From an uncultured Oscillospiraceae bacterium (lineage in GTDB: Bacteria; Bacillota; Clostridia; Oscillospirales; Ruminococcaceae), in assembly GCA_910578965.1 (NCBI GenBank), contig CAJTSP010000031.1, forward strand, positions 1 through 22,940: a stretch of 22,940 nucleotides of DNA, in the 5' to 3' direction. The translations under genes were made by a program, and so were the position numbers. Under the pieces are notes generated by a model that was not told where the DNA came from, made no database searches, and saw nothing but the letters and a program-made list of their open reading frames with translations. This document shows positions 21,367 to 22,940 of the stretch, piece by piece. Within the stretch, counting starts at the first letter, position 1; the number at the start of each line of letters is the position of its first letter.

Positions 21367-22554
21367 ATGAGCAAGATCAAATCCTTTTTGGGCCGGCATA
21401 AAAAGCTGGCAATTGTACTGGCGGTACTGGCCGCCCTGGGGGCCCTGTACAACATTGTATTTGCGGGCCCGGCCCGGGCCGCGGCGGCGGCCGCACAAAG
21501 CACCGAGCTGCCTACCTTTACCCTTGCCCGGCGCGAGCTGCGCAGCGGGCTGAAGGTGAGCGGCAGCATTACCTCGGGCGAATCGGCCAGCGTAACCACC
21601 TCCCTGCCCTACCCGGTGGCCGAGCTGCGGGTGAGCGAGGGGGATACGGTGGCGGCCGGCGATGTTATTGCGGTACTGGACACCACCGAGCTGGACAGCC
21701 AGATCCGCGCGGCGCAGCAGGCCGTATCCAACGCGCAGGCCCAGGCCCAGCTAAGCGTGGACCAGGCGGCCCGCCGCCTGGAAGATGCCCGCAACCAGAA
21801 AAAGATCGACGACGAAAACCCCCAGGACCTGCCAAACGCCAACTGGGAGAGCGTGATGCGGCAGGACAGCTTGGCCATTGAGGACGCGCAGGATGCCCTG
21901 AACAACGCGGTACTGGCCCAGCAGAACGTAAGCACAGCCGAGCTTGCTTCGCTGCGCCGCCAAAGGGAGCAATGCACCATTACCGCGCCGCAGGGCGGCG
22001 TGGTAACCGGCCTGGCAGCCAAGGTGGGCGCGGCGGCCACCGAGCTCGCCACCATTGAAAATGCGGGCGACCTTGAACTGAGCGTCAATATCAAGGAGTA
22101 TGATATCAACCGGGTGCGGCTGGGCCAGCAGGCCGTAATCACCTCCGGCGCGGGGGATACCTTTACCGGGGAGGTAAGCTGGGTCGCCCCCCGTGCGGCG
22201 TCGGGCTCAAACGGCGAGGTTACCTATCCGGTACGGCTGCGCATCCTGGATGCGGCCGACACCCTGCGCCTTGGCATGACCGCCCGTGCCGATATTGCTC
22301 TGGAGACCCGGCAGGGCATCTTTGTGGCCCCGCTGGACGCCGTAGGCACCGACGCCGAGGGCAACGCAGTGGTATACGCCCGCGAAACCGCCGAGGACGG
22401 CAGCACCACCTTAACCCCCATTGTGGTAACCACCGGCCTTGAGAGCGATGTGGAAATAGAGATCGAGGCCCCTGAGCTCACCGAAGGGATGGAGCTTTTG
22501 AGCATGGCGCCCGACCCGATGGCCATGGGCGCCGGGGCAGGCATGGAGGGCTAA
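21367..22554 (+). CDS. HlyD/MacA-like periplasmic adaptor (membrane fusion) protein
   Basis: Predicted 395-aa efflux adaptor. One N-terminal membrane anchor (about 14-33) is followed by a lipoyl-like half motif, VAELRVSEGDTVAAGDVIAVLD (84-105). An alpha-helical hairpin rich in Ala/Gln follows (about 108-200). The second lipoyl half is CTITAPQGGVVTGLAAKVGAAATELATI (203-230), then beta-barrel strands from LELSVNIKEYDINRVRLGQQAVI onward. This is the MacA/RND-adaptor order. The tail ends in a Met/Gly-rich segment. ATG 21367 is preceded by AGGGGG at 10 nt; an in-frame TTG three bases earlier is possible. The ABC ATPase gene starts 4 bp downstream, so the pair forms a MacAB-type exporter, driven by the MerR-type promoter. 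Substrate unknown; peptide or drug efflux is likely. Confidence 0.9.
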   Translation: MSKIKSFLGRHKKLAIVLAVLAALGALYNIVFAGPARAAAAAAQSTELPTFTLARRELRSGLKVSGSITSGESASVTTSLPYPVAELRVSEGDTVAAGDVIAVLDTTELDSQIRAAQQAVSNAQAQAQLSVDQAARRLEDARNQKKIDDENPQDLPNANWESVMRQDSLAIEDAQDALNNAVLAQQNVSTAELASLRRQREQCTITAPQGGVVTGLAAKVGAAATELATIENAGDLELSVNIKEYDINRVRLGQQAVITSGAGDTFTGEVSWVAPRAASGSNGEVTYPVRLRILDAADTLRLGMTARADIALETRQGIFVAPLDAVGTDAEGNAVVYARETAEDGSTTLTPIVVTTGLESDVEIEIEAPELTEGMELLSMAPDPMAMGAGAGMEG

Positions 22555-22558
22555 GGCA

Positions 22559-22940
22559 ATGGCAGAGCAAAAAGCAGCGCAGGCCGGCGCGCCCCAAAGG
22601 CCGGAGCCGATGATCGAGATGCGGGGCATAGTAAAGCGGTACTACGAGGGCAAGCAAAACGAGCTGGAAATTCTGCACGGGATCGACCTCACCGTTTACC
22701 CCGGCGACTTTGTGGCCATTGTGGGCGAATCCGGCAGCGGTAAGTCCACCCTCATGAACATCATCGGCGCGCTCGACCGCCCCACCGCCGGCAGCTATAC
22801 CCTCGACGGGCTGGACATCCTCACCCAGAAGGACGCCCGCATGAGCGAGGTGCGTAACCGCAAGATCGGCTTTGTCTTCCAGAACTTTAACCTCATCGGC
22901 CGCACCAGCGCCCAAAAAAATGTCGAGCTGCCCATGCTCT
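22559..22940 (+). CDS. ABC transporter ATP-binding protein, MacB/LolD type (partial, runs off the window)
   Basis: The first 127 residues of a cytosolic ATPase are present. After a short Ala/Gln-rich start, IEMRGIVKRYYEGKQNELEILHGIDLTVYPGD (19-50) matches LolD/MacB ATPases. Walker A is GESGSGKST (56-64), then LMNIIGALDRPTAGSYTLDG. The Q-loop lies in IGFVFQNFNLI (103-113, Q108). Signature and Walker B motifs lie beyond the end. ATG 22559 follows the adaptor's stop by 4 bp with GGAGGG upstream, so the two are co-translated. A permease with a MacB-type periplasmic domain is expected next, either fused or separate. Confidence 0.93.
   Translation, partial: MAEQKAAQAGAPQRPEPMIEMRGIVKRYYEGKQNELEILHGIDLTVYPGDFVAIVGESGSGKSTLMNIIGALDRPTAGSYTLDGLDILTQKDARMSEVRNRKIGFVFQNFNLIGRTSAQKNVELPML

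Noticed and set aside
1..22940. CRISPR arrays, insertion sequences, phage genes and T-box leaders.
   Set aside because: No regularly spaced repeats, transposase or integrase motifs, or T-box consensus were seen on either strand.

Overview
The window looks like a chromosome segment of a GC-rich, endospore-forming Clostridia member, most likely in or near the Oscillospiraceae/Ruminococcaceae. This rests on spoIIR, a DUF1292 (YrzB-like) gene, a stand-alone LUD protein with the clostridial cysteine-rich tail, a CmpB-type membrane protein, strong AGGAGG ribosome sites and GC-rich coding sequence. No phage, insertion sequence, tRNA, rRNA operon or CRISPR array was seen. The content is mostly ordinary housekeeping and envelope biology with several regulatory and RNA signals.

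Layout. Positions 151-9182 form a long minus-strand run. In transcription order it holds a KdpD-like sensor kinase, a KdpE-like response regulator, TrkA and TrkH potassium uptake, a GntR/FCD regulator, an MBOAT O-acyltransferase, its AlgJ/DHHW-type partner and a GNAT acetyltransferase. Positions 9342-11767 are a self-contained plus-strand transcription unit: a good promoter, a duplicated DUF1538 membrane protein, a protein with two tandem PII-like domains, and a strong terminator. Positions 11847-14810 return to the minus strand with a cyclophilin lipoprotein, cardiolipin synthase and RuvX. A divergent promoter region then drives the DUF1292 gene on plus, followed by a probable 6S RNA with a textbook terminator. 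A LUD protein on minus and spoIIR on plus diverge around an unexplained 228-bp inverted-repeat element. A CmpB-like membrane protein and a D-Ala-D-Ala carboxypeptidase are on minus. A metallophosphoesterase, a MacA-like efflux adaptor and the start of an ABC ATPase are on plus.

How the parts work together. KdpDE with TrkAH suggests a potassium- or turgor-sensing circuit wired to Trk rather than to a Kdp pump, since no kdpFABC is visible. MBOAT plus the DHHW protein is the standard pair for O-acetylation of an exported polymer. DUF1538 plus tandem PII suggests a transporter-like membrane protein of unknown substrate gated by a PII-type sensor; this is the best candidate for an uncharacterised system here. 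The terminal efflux operon starts from a promoter with a 19-bp spacer spanned by a dyad, the hallmark of MerR/BmrR-type activation.

Limits. All calls come from reading motifs and base pairing by eye. No database search, profile search or RNA folding was run. Promoters and RNA folds are hypotheses.
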